Shown piece after piece: positions 17,975 through 26,174 of a stretch of 64,000 nucleotides of DNA (its first letter is position 1; each line of letters begins with the position of its first letter). The notes beneath the pieces were generated by a model. The model was not told the origin of the DNA. It searched no databases and saw only the letters and a program-made list of their open reading frames with translations. This DNA is from Macrococcoides bohemicum (GTDB lineage Bacteria; Bacillota; Bacilli; Staphylococcales; Staphylococcaceae): assembly GCF_003259675.1 (NCBI RefSeq), contig NZ_PZJG01000003.1:186001-250000 (forward strand), given 5' to 3'. The translations under genes were made by a program, and so were the position numbers.

Positions 17975-19032
17975 ATAATGGGATTAAACATTACAGTATT
18001 TTGTCCTTGATGCTTTGCAGCATGTAACATTTCATCTGCTTCTTTAAAAATTTTACGGTGTGTCTTAACTTCTTCATTTGTGATATAACCAATTCCTATA
18101 GTGACTGATAAGTTAATTACTTCCTTGTTCGGTAGATGAAATGTTGCATTCATTACTCCAAGTCGAATACTTTCAGCTATTTTTACAGTATCATCAAGGG
18201 AGTGATTGGTAAAGATGACGCTAAATTCTTCCCCGGCATTTCTGAATGTTTTAGAATCAGTCGGAACATAGTTTTTTATCACCTGTGCCATTTGCTCTAA
18301 TACAGCATCGCCTGCATCATGTCCAAAACGATCATTGACTTCTTTAAAATCATCGATATCTATAAGTAATAAAGATAACGATTGTTTCAAATCTGAAGCA
18401 TTCTTACTCACAACATTAAGGTATCGATCAAACTCCCGAACATTTCCTAATCCTGTTAGATGATCAATTTCATCTTCTTTCTCATAGCGCTGAATCACTT
18501 TGTATATGCGCCATATATCTACGAACATCATACTTGACGTTAAAGATAAAATAAAACTGGAAATAGCGAGCAGAATTATTTCTAAACCATTAAAGGTATT
18601 ATTATAAAAATTGTATATACCCGTGATAAGAATACTCATCACTGTTAACCACTGAATTGCATTAAAGTCACTTTGTTTAATAAAAGGGCCAATCATACTG
18701 GCGAGTGATGCAATAATCAATAGATCGAATGTTTCGACTGGTGGTTCATTAAAAATATAAATTTCTGCAAGCACTAATATAATGGCACTAAATATTGTAT
18801 AGAAAAAATTAGTATATCGGCCAAGAAATAAAAGTGGAATAAAAGCCAAATGGAACGAGAACGAATGATACGTAATCGGATATGTCATTAGTAAAAATGA
18901 AATGAGTGTCATCAGTAACGTGATATAATTTTTTGAGAATACGATTTCTTTCTCTTCAAAAAATTGAAGTCTATGAAATAGATAGATACCACTCACAGTG
19001 ACAGCAGCATTAAAAATAATAGCTTCAATCAT
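17968..19032 (-). CDS. gdpS: GdpS-like membrane GGDEF-domain protein with altered signature
   Basis: Seen: 354 residues. About five or six membrane segments fill residues 1-180; a C-terminal GGDEF domain spans roughly 190-350 (EIDHLTGLGNVREFDRYL opening, LLIDIDDFKEVNDRFGHDAGD core). The signature reads FRNAGEEF, so the first Gly of GG(D/E)EF is Ala, and no RxxD inhibitory site is visible ahead of it. The length, topology and location match S. aureus GdpS, which I recall as conserved but acting independently of c-di-GMP synthesis. Diguanylate cyclase activity is therefore unlikely. It starts 11 bases after yitT on the same strand, so the two are cotranscribed. Confidence 0.85.
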   Translation of the reverse strand: MIEAIIFNAAVTVSGIYLFHRLQFFEEKEIVFSKNYITLLMTLISFLLMTYPITYHSFSFHLAFIPLLFLGRYTNFFYTIFSAIILVLAEIYIFNEPPVETFDLLIIASLASMIGPFIKQSDFNAIQWLTVMSILITGIYNFYNNTFNGLEIILLAISSFILSLTSSMMFVDIWRIYKVIQRYEKEDEIDHLTGLGNVREFDRYLNVVSKNASDLKQSLSLLLIDIDDFKEVNDRFGHDAGDAVLEQMAQVIKNYVPTDSKTFRNAGEEFSVIFTNHSLDDTVKIAESIRLGVMNATFHLPNKEVINLSVTIGIGYITNEEVKTHRKIFKEADEMLHAAKHQGQNTVMFNPIIK

Positions 19033-19043
19033 AAAATCCCTCC

Positions 19044-19898
19044 TTACTTACTGCGATAAATTTTTGCCTTAGAAAAACCTCTGCCAATTATTTCGGACGT
19101 ATTGATGAAAATGACAAATGAATCTGGTTCTTCACGAGTAATGATCTGTTTGAAATAGATTGCTTCTTTTTGTTCCATTACAGAGAATAATAAACTTTTT
19201 CCTTCACGATTATATCCACCAAATGCATTAACGCTTGTAACGCCGCGCTCAACATGTTCGTGTATGAGATTAATGATCTTCTGTTCTTTAGTTGTAATGA
19301 TAAACACGAGTTTATTATCACCAGCGTGTAACTGTACGATATCGATAACTTTACTTGTAACATATATTGAAATTAGTGCATATAAAGCAAGCTCAAAATT
19401 AAATACAAATGCACTTAGGATAACAACAAAGGCATCAACGATTAATTGACAAAAACCGCTTGATAAACCTGTATATTTTTTTACGATTTGAGCAAGTGTA
19501 GCTGTTCCACCAGTGGAACCATTACCACGATAAACGAGCCCTAAACCAATACCTAGCACGATGCCGCCATAAAGTGATGCTAATAATGCATCTGTTGTTC
19601 CTTTTTCAACAAGACTAGCGGTTAAAAATATTGTGAGTGGCACAACAAATGTTGCGATAACAGTCTTTAAACTGAATGATTTTCCTAATGTAAACCAACC
19701 GATAATGAATATAGGGATATTAAATATAAATTGAATCATCGCAGGATCTGATCCTATCATTTTATTTAAAATGGTACTCAGACCTGAAATACCACCAGCT
19801 GCAATCTGACCAGGTAGTAAAAATAAATTATAACTAATACCAACGATGATTGAACCTATTACTGTATATAAAATATCAATAAGCACTGTTTTATTCAT
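19044..19898 (-). CDS. YitT family membrane protein (DUF161 + DUF2179)
   Basis: Seen: 284 residues. About six hydrophobic segments (residues 10-190) form the YitT membrane domain, including GGISGLSTILNKMIG and YRGNGSTGGTATLAQIVKKYTG. A C-terminal soluble DUF2179-type domain follows (FIITTKEQKIINLIHEHVERGVTSVNAFGGY, given here only as a region, about residues 205-235). The transported substrate, if any, is unknown. The ATG at 19898 follows AAGGAG and is preferred over a TTG at 19919. It precedes the GdpS-like gene by 11 bases, a pairing that might link the two. Confidence 0.85.
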   Translation of the reverse strand: MNKTVLIDILYTVIGSIIVGISYNLFLLPGQIAAGGISGLSTILNKMIGSDPAMIQFIFNIPIFIIGWFTLGKSFSLKTVIATFVVPLTIFLTASLVEKGTTDALLASLYGGIVLGIGLGLVYRGNGSTGGTATLAQIVKKYTGLSSGFCQLIVDAFVVILSAFVFNFELALYALISIYVTSKVIDIVQLHAGDNKLVFIITTKEQKIINLIHEHVERGVTSVNAFGGYNREGKSLLFSVMEQKEAIYFKQIITREEPDSFVIFINTSEIIGRGFSKAKIYRSK

Positions 19899-19914
19899 AT
19901 CTTTACTCCTTTTT

Positions 19915-19960
19915 GTCAAAAAAATAGTAAAGCAGTGTGATCATTGCTTTACACATTTTT
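19915..19960 (-). terminator. Terminator upstream of yitT
   Basis: An 11-bp stem with one G-U pair (19927-19937 with 19942-19952), followed on the minus strand by a run of T residues (19926-19918). It would end transcription from the broken gene at 20010-20374. The right side also has a T-run, so it may work both ways. Confidence 0.75.
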
Positions 19961-20009
19961 GAAGATTAATCCCGAGATTATCTTTCACCTGCTATTTGAC
20001 ATCTTATTT

Positions 20010-20374
20010 AGAAGCTTCATTAGGGATGAAATACCATAGACCATCTGAATCAATTTTATTTTCGCCGTTTAATTGCAACTTCTTAATTGTACCGATTGCA
20101 GAGGGATAATGTCTTCTTAATTTATTGATGTCCTGAAAGGCTATATTTGTTGTAATACTAGCAGAAATCGTCTTTAATATTTGATTGGATTTGGGTACGA
20201 CTTCATGCTAAGTAATTTATCAGTAACCGCAAATTTGAAGGTATGTGGACTTGTTACATCTACCCCTACGATATTATCGATGATAAATACAAAATCATCC
20301 ATATCGACAGTTGCATAATAATCAACTGAAAAAATATATATAAAAAGTAATGGAAATATAAATATACAAACCAT
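20010..20374 (-). pseudogene. Frameshifted small secreted or membrane protein gene
   Basis: Seen: from an ATG at 20374 an N-terminal hydrophobic segment (VCIFIFPLLFIYIF) leads into DYYATVDMDDFVFIIDNIVG...FAVTDKLLS. The frame is then lost near 20210. One frame over, an open stretch continues directly as EVVPKSNQILKTISASITT...DSDGLWYFIPNEASK and stops at 20010-20012. Restoring one base would give one protein of about 120 residues. No good ribosome binding site precedes the ATG, so the 5' end may be degraded too. Intact relatives would presumably be small exported proteins. I do not recognise the family. A sequencing error is the simple alternative. Confidence 0.6.
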
Positions 20375-20578
20375 AAATAGTGAGGCAAGTTTAAAACATA
20401 GTTTTCTTTGAATTCTAACTCATGCGCGAGAACGCATAATAAAACGCCTTCATTAAATGAAGATATTTTCTTTTAACCGTATTATTATGTAACAAATTTA
20501 AGCATTCGTCAAACAAATGTTCAACTTAAAAATATATTGTTTCATATTTATTACATATAATTTGATAGGCGACATGCG

Positions 20579-20584
20579 TATAAT
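20579..20584 (+). promoter_or_regulatory. -10 element of tagO
   Basis: TATAAT lies 40 bases before the tagO start. No -35 at 16-18 bases is convincing. The rest of 20375-20623 is AT-rich with no supported gene. Confidence 0.35.
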
Positions 20585-20623
20585 GTGCTATAGTAAAAAA
20601 GAATGAAGAGCTTGAGGTGGCTT

Positions 20624-21667
20624 ATGTTTACATTAAAATTAATAATGATAACAATTACAATTTCGTTTATTCTGACACCGGTTATTATCAAATTTTCACA
20701 TGTTGTTGGTGCACTAGATAAGCCTAATTTTCGTAAAGTACATACAAAGCCAATTTCAGTATTGGGTGGCGTAGTCATTCTAATTTCTTTTCTTATTGGA
20801 ATCTGGATAGGACATCCTGTTGAACCTGAAATTAAACCAATTATTATTGGTGCAGTATTGATTAATATCCTTGGCATCATTGATGATTTGTTTGATTTAT
20901 CAGCGATTGTTAAATTAATTGGTCAAATAGGTGTTGCGCTAATCGTTGTTTTGCATGGAATTACGCTCGATCTCATAACATTACCTTTTGGTGTCGTTAT
21001 AGAATTCGGATATTTAAGTATACCGATGACGATTCTCTGGATTGTAGCTGTTACAAATGCAATCAATTTAGTCGATGGATTAGACGGTCTTGCTGCGGGC
21101 GTGTCGATGATTGCTTTAGGAACGATAGGTTTTATTGCGATACTACAACAAAATATTTTTATTATGATGATATGCAGTGTATTAATAGGTTCATTAATAG
21201 GATTTTTAAGATATAATTTTTATCCAGCAAAGATTTTTCTGGGGGACAACGGCGCGTTAATGCTAGGATTCATAATAGGTGTATTAAGTTTACTTGGGTT
21301 TAAGAACATCACTTTAATCTCGCTGTTCTTTCCGATTATTATATTAGCGGTTCCATTTATTGATATGAGTTTTGCTATGATAAGAAGATATCGTCAAGGT
21401 AAACCCATTATGCAGGCAGATAAATCTCATTTACATCATAAATTGCTCGGCTTAGGCTATACACATGCTCAAACGGTCATTTTAATTTATTCAATTGCCA
21501 TATTGTTTAGTATAGCATCAATAATTCTCTATCTTTCTACCCGAATTGGAGCAATTTTAATTGTTACACTTATTATTATAACGATTGAATTAATCGTAGA
21601 ACTTACCGGTTTAATCGATGATGATCATAAACCGATGGTAAAGACAATTCGTCGATTACTAAAATGA
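20624..21667 (+). CDS. tagO: UDP-GlcNAc:undecaprenyl-phosphate GlcNAc-1-phosphate transferase (TagO/Llm type)
   Basis: Integral membrane enzyme that starts wall teichoic acid synthesis by loading GlcNAc-1-P on undecaprenyl phosphate. Seen: 347 residues, about 10-11 membrane segments. Family motifs are IIDDLFDL (Asp-Asp Mg site), NAINLVDGLDGLAAG, and the cytoplasmic RRYRQGKPIMQADKSHLHHK with the HHK-type histidines. The third motif reads LGDNGALMLGF where GDxGS is usual, a mild change. GAGGTGG precedes the ATG at 20624; an in-frame ATG at 20603 lacks a site. It is divergent from the broken gene and ends in a strong terminator. Confidence 0.93.
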   Translation: MFTLKLIMITITISFILTPVIIKFSHVVGALDKPNFRKVHTKPISVLGGVVILISFLIGIWIGHPVEPEIKPIIIGAVLINILGIIDDLFDLSAIVKLIGQIGVALIVVLHGITLDLITLPFGVVIEFGYLSIPMTILWIVAVTNAINLVDGLDGLAAGVSMIALGTIGFIAILQQNIFIMMICSVLIGSLIGFLRYNFYPAKIFLGDNGALMLGFIIGVLSLLGFKNITLISLFFPIIILAVPFIDMSFAMIRRYRQGKPIMQADKSHLHHKLLGLGYTHAQTVILIYSIAILFSIASIILYLSTRIGAILIVTLIIITIELIVELTGLIDDDHKPMVKTIRRLLK

Positions 21668-21698
21668 TAAGTAATAATTAGTAAATCAAAAAAATTAT

Positions 21699-21743
21699 AC
21701 AAAGAAAAGAGGGACAAATTTTATTGTTCCTCTTTTCTTTGTT
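21699..21743. terminator. Bidirectional terminator between tagO and yvyE
   Basis: A long stem of about 18 bp (CAAAGAAAAGAGG... with its complement ending CTCTTTTCTTTG), with A-rich and T-rich arms. It lies between convergent genes. Confidence 0.9.
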
Positions 21744-21746
21744 GAT

Positions 21747-22376
21747 TTATAGATCAAATGGGAGCATGATTTCTTCTTCAATAGAGAAATTTGCTGAACC
21801 TTGTGTTGTTTCAATAATAAACTGCTCAAACTGTTCTTTATCCTCAGCAGTGATCTGCACAACATAAGTAACTTTATCGGTATAGTTCGTATCGAGAATA
21901 ACATATGGCTCGCTTGCTATTTGATGCTCAAATTTACCGGTATTCTCATAACTCAGAATAACGTGATACTTTAAACCGTTCTTTATAATCACTTTTCCGG
22001 CAACTTTTATGCCTTCAACAACACCACCTTGATAAGCACGAATAAGCCCGCCTGTACCTAATTTAACACCTCCAAAATAACGGGTGACTATAGCTAGTGT
22101 GTTATGTACATCATTTTTCTTTAATGCCTCAAGCATCGGAACGCCTGCTGTTCCACTCGGTTCACCATCATCATTTGCCTTCTGGATCTGGTGCTGATCG
22201 CCAATCGTATAAGCTGAACAATTGTGATTAGCGTCTTTATGTTTTTTCTTGATTTCTGCAATTTTTTCTTTCGCTTCATCTTCATTTTCAATCTTGTAAA
22301 GATAGGTGATAAAACGTGATTTATTAATAATCTCTTCATTTACGATATCTTTTTTAATCGTGATATAATTTTGCAT
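21747..22376 (-). CDS. YvyE/YigZ (IMPACT/UPF0029) family protein
   Basis: Seen: 209 residues. An N-terminal Impact/UPF0029 domain has KSRFITYLYKI, DANHNCSAYTIG, ANDDGEPSGTAGVPML and TRYFGGVKLGTGGLIRAY. A C-terminal DUF1949 domain (ferredoxin-like) spans about residues 140-205. Relatives are eukaryotic IMPACT and bacterial YigZ; the molecular role in bacteria is unsettled, with a suggested link to translation or GCN2-like control in eukaryotes only. GAGGG before the ATG at 22376 supports that start over an upstream ATG at 22388. It is divergent from the DegV gene, with 142 bases between them. Confidence 0.9.
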   Translation of the reverse strand: MQNYITIKKDIVNEEIINKSRFITYLYKIENEDEAKEKIAEIKKKHKDANHNCSAYTIGDQHQIQKANDDGEPSGTAGVPMLEALKKNDVHNTLAIVTRYFGGVKLGTGGLIRAYQGGVVEGIKVAGKVIIKNGLKYHVILSYENTGKFEHQIASEPYVILDTNYTDKVTYVVQITAEDKEQFEQFIIETTQGSANFSIEEEIMLPFDL

Positions 22377-22518
22377 ATTATCCCTCATAACTGTTGAATT
22401 ATTTGTAGTATCATTTTAACAGAGTCATCAAAATATTATTATACTATTTGTATTACTTTATTTTTAGTAATAAACGGTATAAAATATATATTGGGATGTA
22501 TTGGGACGGAGGTATTTT

Positions 22519-23373
22519 ATGAAAACAGCTATTATTACAGATTCAACTGCATATATTCCTAAATCTATCCTAAAGTCAGAGGATATTCGTATCATTTCAC
22601 TGAATGTTATCTTTAAGGATGAAATATATTTAGAAGAAAAGTATGATGCGCAAACTTTCTATGAAAGAATGCGTACTGAAAAAGAATTGCCAACGACAAG
22701 TCAACCGACAACAGGTGCGTATGTCGCTCTTTTAGAGGAATTGAAAGCAGAAGGTTTTACTGATTGTATTGCAATACATCTATCTAGTGGTATAAGTGGT
22801 ACTTATCAAAATGCCATAACAGCTGGATCGATGGTTGATGGTATTAATCTTCATGCGTTTGATTCAGAAATTGCAGCGATGGCAATGGGCTTTTATGTTC
22901 TACGTGCATCAGAACTTAAAGATAAACTTAGTCCTGAAGCGATTATTGCTGAATTAGAAGTAATGAAGCAACATACAAATGCATATTTTATTGTTGATGA
23001 TTTAAAAAATCTGCATAAAGGTGGGCGACTTACAGGTGCTCAGGCATTAATAGGCAGTATGCTACAAGTTAAGCCGATACTTCATTTTGAAGATACTAAA
23101 ATTGTACCATTTGATAAAGTGCGTACAAAAAAGAAAGCACTTAAGCAGATTAAAGATTTGTTTGCACAGGAAATTAAAGATTACGAACATGTAACGGCTG
23201 TATTAATTCACGCCAATGCTGAAGAAGAAGCAGATGCAATAATCGCCGATTTAAAAGCAGAATTTCCACATGTAGATTTTATTAAAAGTTATTTTGGCCC
23301 TGTTATAGGTACGCATCTTGGTGAAAAGTCGATCGGTCTCGGATTTACGAATCATAAGTTTAATATTTTATAA
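22519..23373 (+). CDS. DegV family fatty-acid-binding protein (FakB-like)
   Basis: Binds a single fatty acid and, with the FakA kinase, delivers it for phosphorylation and incorporation into phospholipid. Seen: 284 residues. Conserved DegV motifs are TDSTAYIPK at the N-terminus, PTTSQPTTGAY, HLSSGISGTYQNA and FDSEIAAMAMG. In the C-terminal half DDLKNLHKGGRLTGAQALIG is followed by KPILHFEDTKIVPFDKVRTKKKA. GGACGGAGG lies 6 bases before the ATG at 22519. Synteny with the DegV gene between yvyE and comFA in S. aureus (FakB1) is remembered. Fatty-acid preference cannot be read from sequence. Confidence 0.9.
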   Translation: MKTAIITDSTAYIPKSILKSEDIRIISLNVIFKDEIYLEEKYDAQTFYERMRTEKELPTTSQPTTGAYVALLEELKAEGFTDCIAIHLSSGISGTYQNAITAGSMVDGINLHAFDSEIAAMAMGFYVLRASELKDKLSPEAIIAELEVMKQHTNAYFIVDDLKNLHKGGRLTGAQALIGSMLQVKPILHFEDTKIVPFDKVRTKKKALKQIKDLFAQEIKDYEHVTAVLIHANAEEEADAIIADLKAEFPHVDFIKSYFGPVIGTHLGEKSIGLGFTNHKFNIL

Positions 23374-23401
23374 CATTATCGTCTTATATTTTATATTACC
23401 G

Positions 23402-23429
23402 GCACACATTTATTTGTGTGCTTTTTTTT
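23402..23429 (+). terminator. Terminator of the DegV gene
   Basis: GCACACA and TGTGTGC (23402-23421) with a 6-base loop, followed by eight T residues. It lies directly before the comFA ribosome binding site, insulating the com genes. Confidence 0.88.
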
Positions 23430-23441
23430 ATGGAGGAAATA

Positions 23442-24671
23442 ATGAGGATATTTGTTTCAGAACAGAAGTCAGAGATTCCGGCAATTGAAATAGAAAGAAA
23501 TATAAAGTGTAATTTTTGTTTGAATGAAAATAAAAAATTATTCCATCATTATTTTCATCAAGGTTTTAAAGAATATATATATTACTGTAGAAACTGTATC
23601 TCACAAAATATAAATTCCAAGTTATTTATTCATCATTACGAACTACCACAAAATATTGAACAAATAAAGATTGATTTACCGTTTAAGCTCACTGAACAGC
23701 AGCGAAATGCTTCTCAATTTATTAAAGAACAAATAACACTTCAGAAATCTTGTTTGTTATATGCAGTAACCGGTGCTGGTAAAACTGAGATGATACTTGA
23801 AGGTATAGTGAAAGTTAGAGGGGAAGGAGGAAATGTTGCTGTTGTTTCTCCGCGTACAGATGTTGTAAAAGAATTATCATTGCGACTTAACATGTATTTA
23901 AAGACGGAGAATATCAGTACGCTTTATGCGGGACATTCTGAAATGACACAGCCATACCTTATTATCAGCACGATTCATCAGTTAATGTATTTTACATCAC
24001 ACTTCGATTTGATTATTGTTGATGAAATTGATGCATTTCCAGCACAACATGATCCTAGATTGATGAAATTATTAGAAAGAGCATTAACGCCAAAGGGTAT
24101 ATTTGTGTATTTATCAGCGACACCTCCAAAAAATATTATTCGCGCTTGTAAAGGAAATATTGTGTATTTACCGTTGAGACATCACAAAAGACCATTACCT
24201 ATACCCCAGTTTAAATATTTAAGTCATGGTTCAGTACGCAAAAAATTAGATTACATGTTAAGAAATGTGGAAACAGATGAAATCATCTTAATCTTCTTCC
24301 ATGATATACGATTAATGGAACAGACTTTTCGTTCTTTAAATAAAAATATACAAACAAAGACTGTATGTGTATATTCAGGTGATGATGAACGTCACGAGAA
24401 AATTGAAGCAATTAGAAATGCAAGCTATCAATTTGTTTTTACGACGACGATACTGGAACGAGGGTTTACGATGCATGGATTAAGTGTCTGGGTTATGAAT
24501 AGTCATCTATTTCGAAGTGACAGTTTAATTCAAATTGCAGGTAGGGTAGATAGAAAAGGTGATGAACGTAATGGAGAAGTCATCTTCTTTCATGATGGCA
24601 TTAGTTTATCGATGATAGCAGCAGTTAGAGATATAAGACAAATGAATAAGAGGGGTGCTCATGTATCATAA
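23442..24671 (+). CDS. comFA: Late competence helicase ComFA
   Basis: ATP-dependent DEAD-type helicase/translocase that helps pull single-stranded DNA into the cell during natural transformation, at the cytoplasmic face. Seen: 409 residues. A four-Cys zinc-binding region is near the N-terminus (CNFC at about 21-24, CRNC at about 56-59). Walker A AVTGAGKTEM, DEAD-box variant VDEIDAF, motif III SATPP and motif VI IQIAGRVDRKGDER complete the helicase. The ATG at 23442 follows GGAGG. comFC overlaps its 3' end. Other competence genes are elsewhere, so DNA uptake ability is not shown here. Confidence 0.93.
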   Translation: MRIFVSEQKSEIPAIEIERNIKCNFCLNENKKLFHHYFHQGFKEYIYYCRNCISQNINSKLFIHHYELPQNIEQIKIDLPFKLTEQQRNASQFIKEQITLQKSCLLYAVTGAGKTEMILEGIVKVRGEGGNVAVVSPRTDVVKELSLRLNMYLKTENISTLYAGHSEMTQPYLIISTIHQLMYFTSHFDLIIVDEIDAFPAQHDPRLMKLLERALTPKGIFVYLSATPPKNIIRACKGNIVYLPLRHHKRPLPIPQFKYLSHGSVRKKLDYMLRNVETDEIILIFFHDIRLMEQTFRSLNKNIQTKTVCVYSGDDERHEKIEAIRNASYQFVFTTTILERGFTMHGLSVWVMNSHLFRSDSLIQIAGRVDRKGDERNGEVIFFHDGISLSMIAAVRDIRQMNKRGAHVS

Positions 24672-25347
24672 TCAATGTATTATTTGTCATGAAATAATAA
24701 CCAATCCGTTGACGATTGACAATCTATTTTCGGAGCTTAATGTTGTCTGTCAAAGCTGTATGGAAAAAATGTTAATGATAAAGGAATGTAAACGTTGTCC
24801 AATATGCAAGAAAAAGCTTGAAGAAGGAGAAGATAACTGTCTGGACTGTATGTTTATTGAGAAGCATTTTGGATTTGTAAATGAAGTCGACTATGTGTGT
24901 GATTATAATGAAATAGTAGCGAATCTTATACATCAGTATAAATCGAACGGAGATATTCTTCTTGCACAAGCATTTGCACAGTGTATAAATACCAAATTTA
25001 ATCGAAGATATTTCAGACAGTTTGATTATATTATCCCACTACCTATATCAGAAGAACGTCTAAAGGTGAGAGGATTCAATCATATAACAGAAATTATGAA
25101 ATATGTTAAAGTACCATATCATCAGATTATTGAGACAGAATTTCGTGAGAAACAAATGAATCTTAGTAAAACTGAACGAATGCTTCAAGAAAATCCTTTT
25201 CGATTAAATTATCCTATTAAAGATAATTCACGAATCTTATTAGTTGATGATATTTATACCACAGGTTTGACAATCAGCCATGCACATAGTGTATTTTTAC
25301 CCTATAAATATTATGAAATCAAAGTGCTAGCGTTTGCAAGAGCCTGA
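24661..25347 (+). CDS. comFC: Late competence phosphoribosyltransferase-fold protein ComFC
   Basis: Partner of ComFA in DNA uptake. Seen: 228 residues. An N-terminal zinc-binding region has several CxxC motifs (CIICH, CQSC, CKRCPICKKK, CLDC). A C-terminal type I phosphoribosyltransferase fold carries the PRPP loop ILLVDDIYTTGLT and PLPISEERLKVRGFNH. The ATG at 24661 has GAGGGG upstream and overlaps comFA by 11 bases, so the pair is translationally coupled. An in-frame GTG at 24655 is less likely. No phosphoribosyltransferase reaction has been settled for this family. Confidence 0.92.
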   Translation: MYHNQCIICHEIITNPLTIDNLFSELNVVCQSCMEKMLMIKECKRCPICKKKLEEGEDNCLDCMFIEKHFGFVNEVDYVCDYNEIVANLIHQYKSNGDILLAQAFAQCINTKFNRRYFRQFDYIIPLPISEERLKVRGFNHITEIMKYVKVPYHQIIETEFREKQMNLSKTERMLQENPFRLNYPIKDNSRILLVDDIYTTGLTISHAHSVFLPYKYYEIKVLAFARA

Positions 25348-25408
25348 ATATTTGGTAAAATATAAGTAGGAAGAAACAACAAGAATAGTTTCAAAGGAGC
25401 GATTCATT

Positions 25409-25972
25409 ATGATTAGATATGAAATCCATGGAGATAATATCTCAGTAACAGACGCGATCAGAAATTACATCGAAGAGAAATTAAGCAAACTTGAAAGATA
25501 CTTTACAAACGTGCCGGATGCGAATGCACACGTAAAGATTAAAACTTATCAAGATGGTAAATCTAAAGTTGAGGTAACAATTCCTCTTAAAAATGTTACA
25601 TTACGTGCCGAAGAGCGTCACGATGATTTATATGCAGCTGTTGACCTAATCGTTGAAAAATTAGAACGTCAAGTACGCAAACACAAAACAAAAGTAAATC
25701 GTAAATTCCGTGAAAAAGGTGTTGAAAAAGAAGTTTTCCCAAGTTTACCGGAAGTTGAAGAAGTAACTGCTGAAAAAGAGGATGAAATTGAAATCATCCG
25801 TTCTAAACATTTTAACTTAAAACCGATGGATGCTGAAGAAGCGGTTTTACAAATGAATCTTTTAGGACATGATTTCTACATCTTTAATGATGCCGAAACA
25901 AACGATACAAATATCGTCTACAAACGCAGAGATGGTAAATATGGCCTTATCGAAACAACAGTTAACCAATAA
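25409..25972 (+). CDS. hpf: Ribosome hibernation promoting factor, long form
   Basis: Binds the 30S decoding centre in stationary phase and joins ribosomes into 100S dimers. Seen: 187 residues, the long-form length. The N-terminal ribosome-binding domain (1-105) opens [17 protein letters not shown] and has the basic helix [20 protein letters not shown] linker leads to the C-terminal dimerisation domain (about 130-187: [20 protein letters not shown] ... [15 protein letters not shown]). AAAGGAGC precedes the ATG. It sits between comFC and secA, as in staphylococci, and has its own terminator. No sigma-B promoter was found. Confidence 0.95.
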   Translation: MIRYEIHGDNISVTDAIRNYIEEKLSKLERYFTNVPDANAHVKIKTYQDGKSKVEVTIPLKNVTLRAEERHDDLYAAVDLIVEKLERQVRKHKTKVNRKFREKGVEKEVFPSLPEVEEVTAEKEDEIEIIRSKHFNLKPMDAEEAVLQMNLLGHDFYIFNDAETNDTNIVYKRRDGKYGLIETTVNQ

Positions 25973-25992
25973 TTAAATTAAAGCATTATATC

Positions 25993-26024
25993 AAACTGAA
26001 GCGATTTTTCGCTTCAGTTTTTTT
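25993..26024 (+). terminator. Terminator of hpf
   Basis: A perfect 12-bp stem (25993-26004 with 26009-26020) with a TTTT loop, followed by a T-run. Confidence 0.92.
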
Positions 26025-26174
26025 CTCACTATAACTATATATCATTTATTTATATTTAATTTTTATGGATTATATTAACAGAAAAAAATATACGAAACAT
26101 TTTTATAAAATCATGATAAGTGCTATTATTATTAGTTGAAGACGTATGTATACGTATTAAAAGGAGAGAACACA

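Noticed and set aside
20551-20880. A minus-strand reading frame of 109 codons
   Set aside because: It runs antisense through the start of tagO, has no ribosome binding site, and its composition is that of a shadow frame.
23418-25347. A mobile element or defence helicase
   Set aside because: The helicase has ComFA motifs and overlaps comFC in the standard competence operon order.
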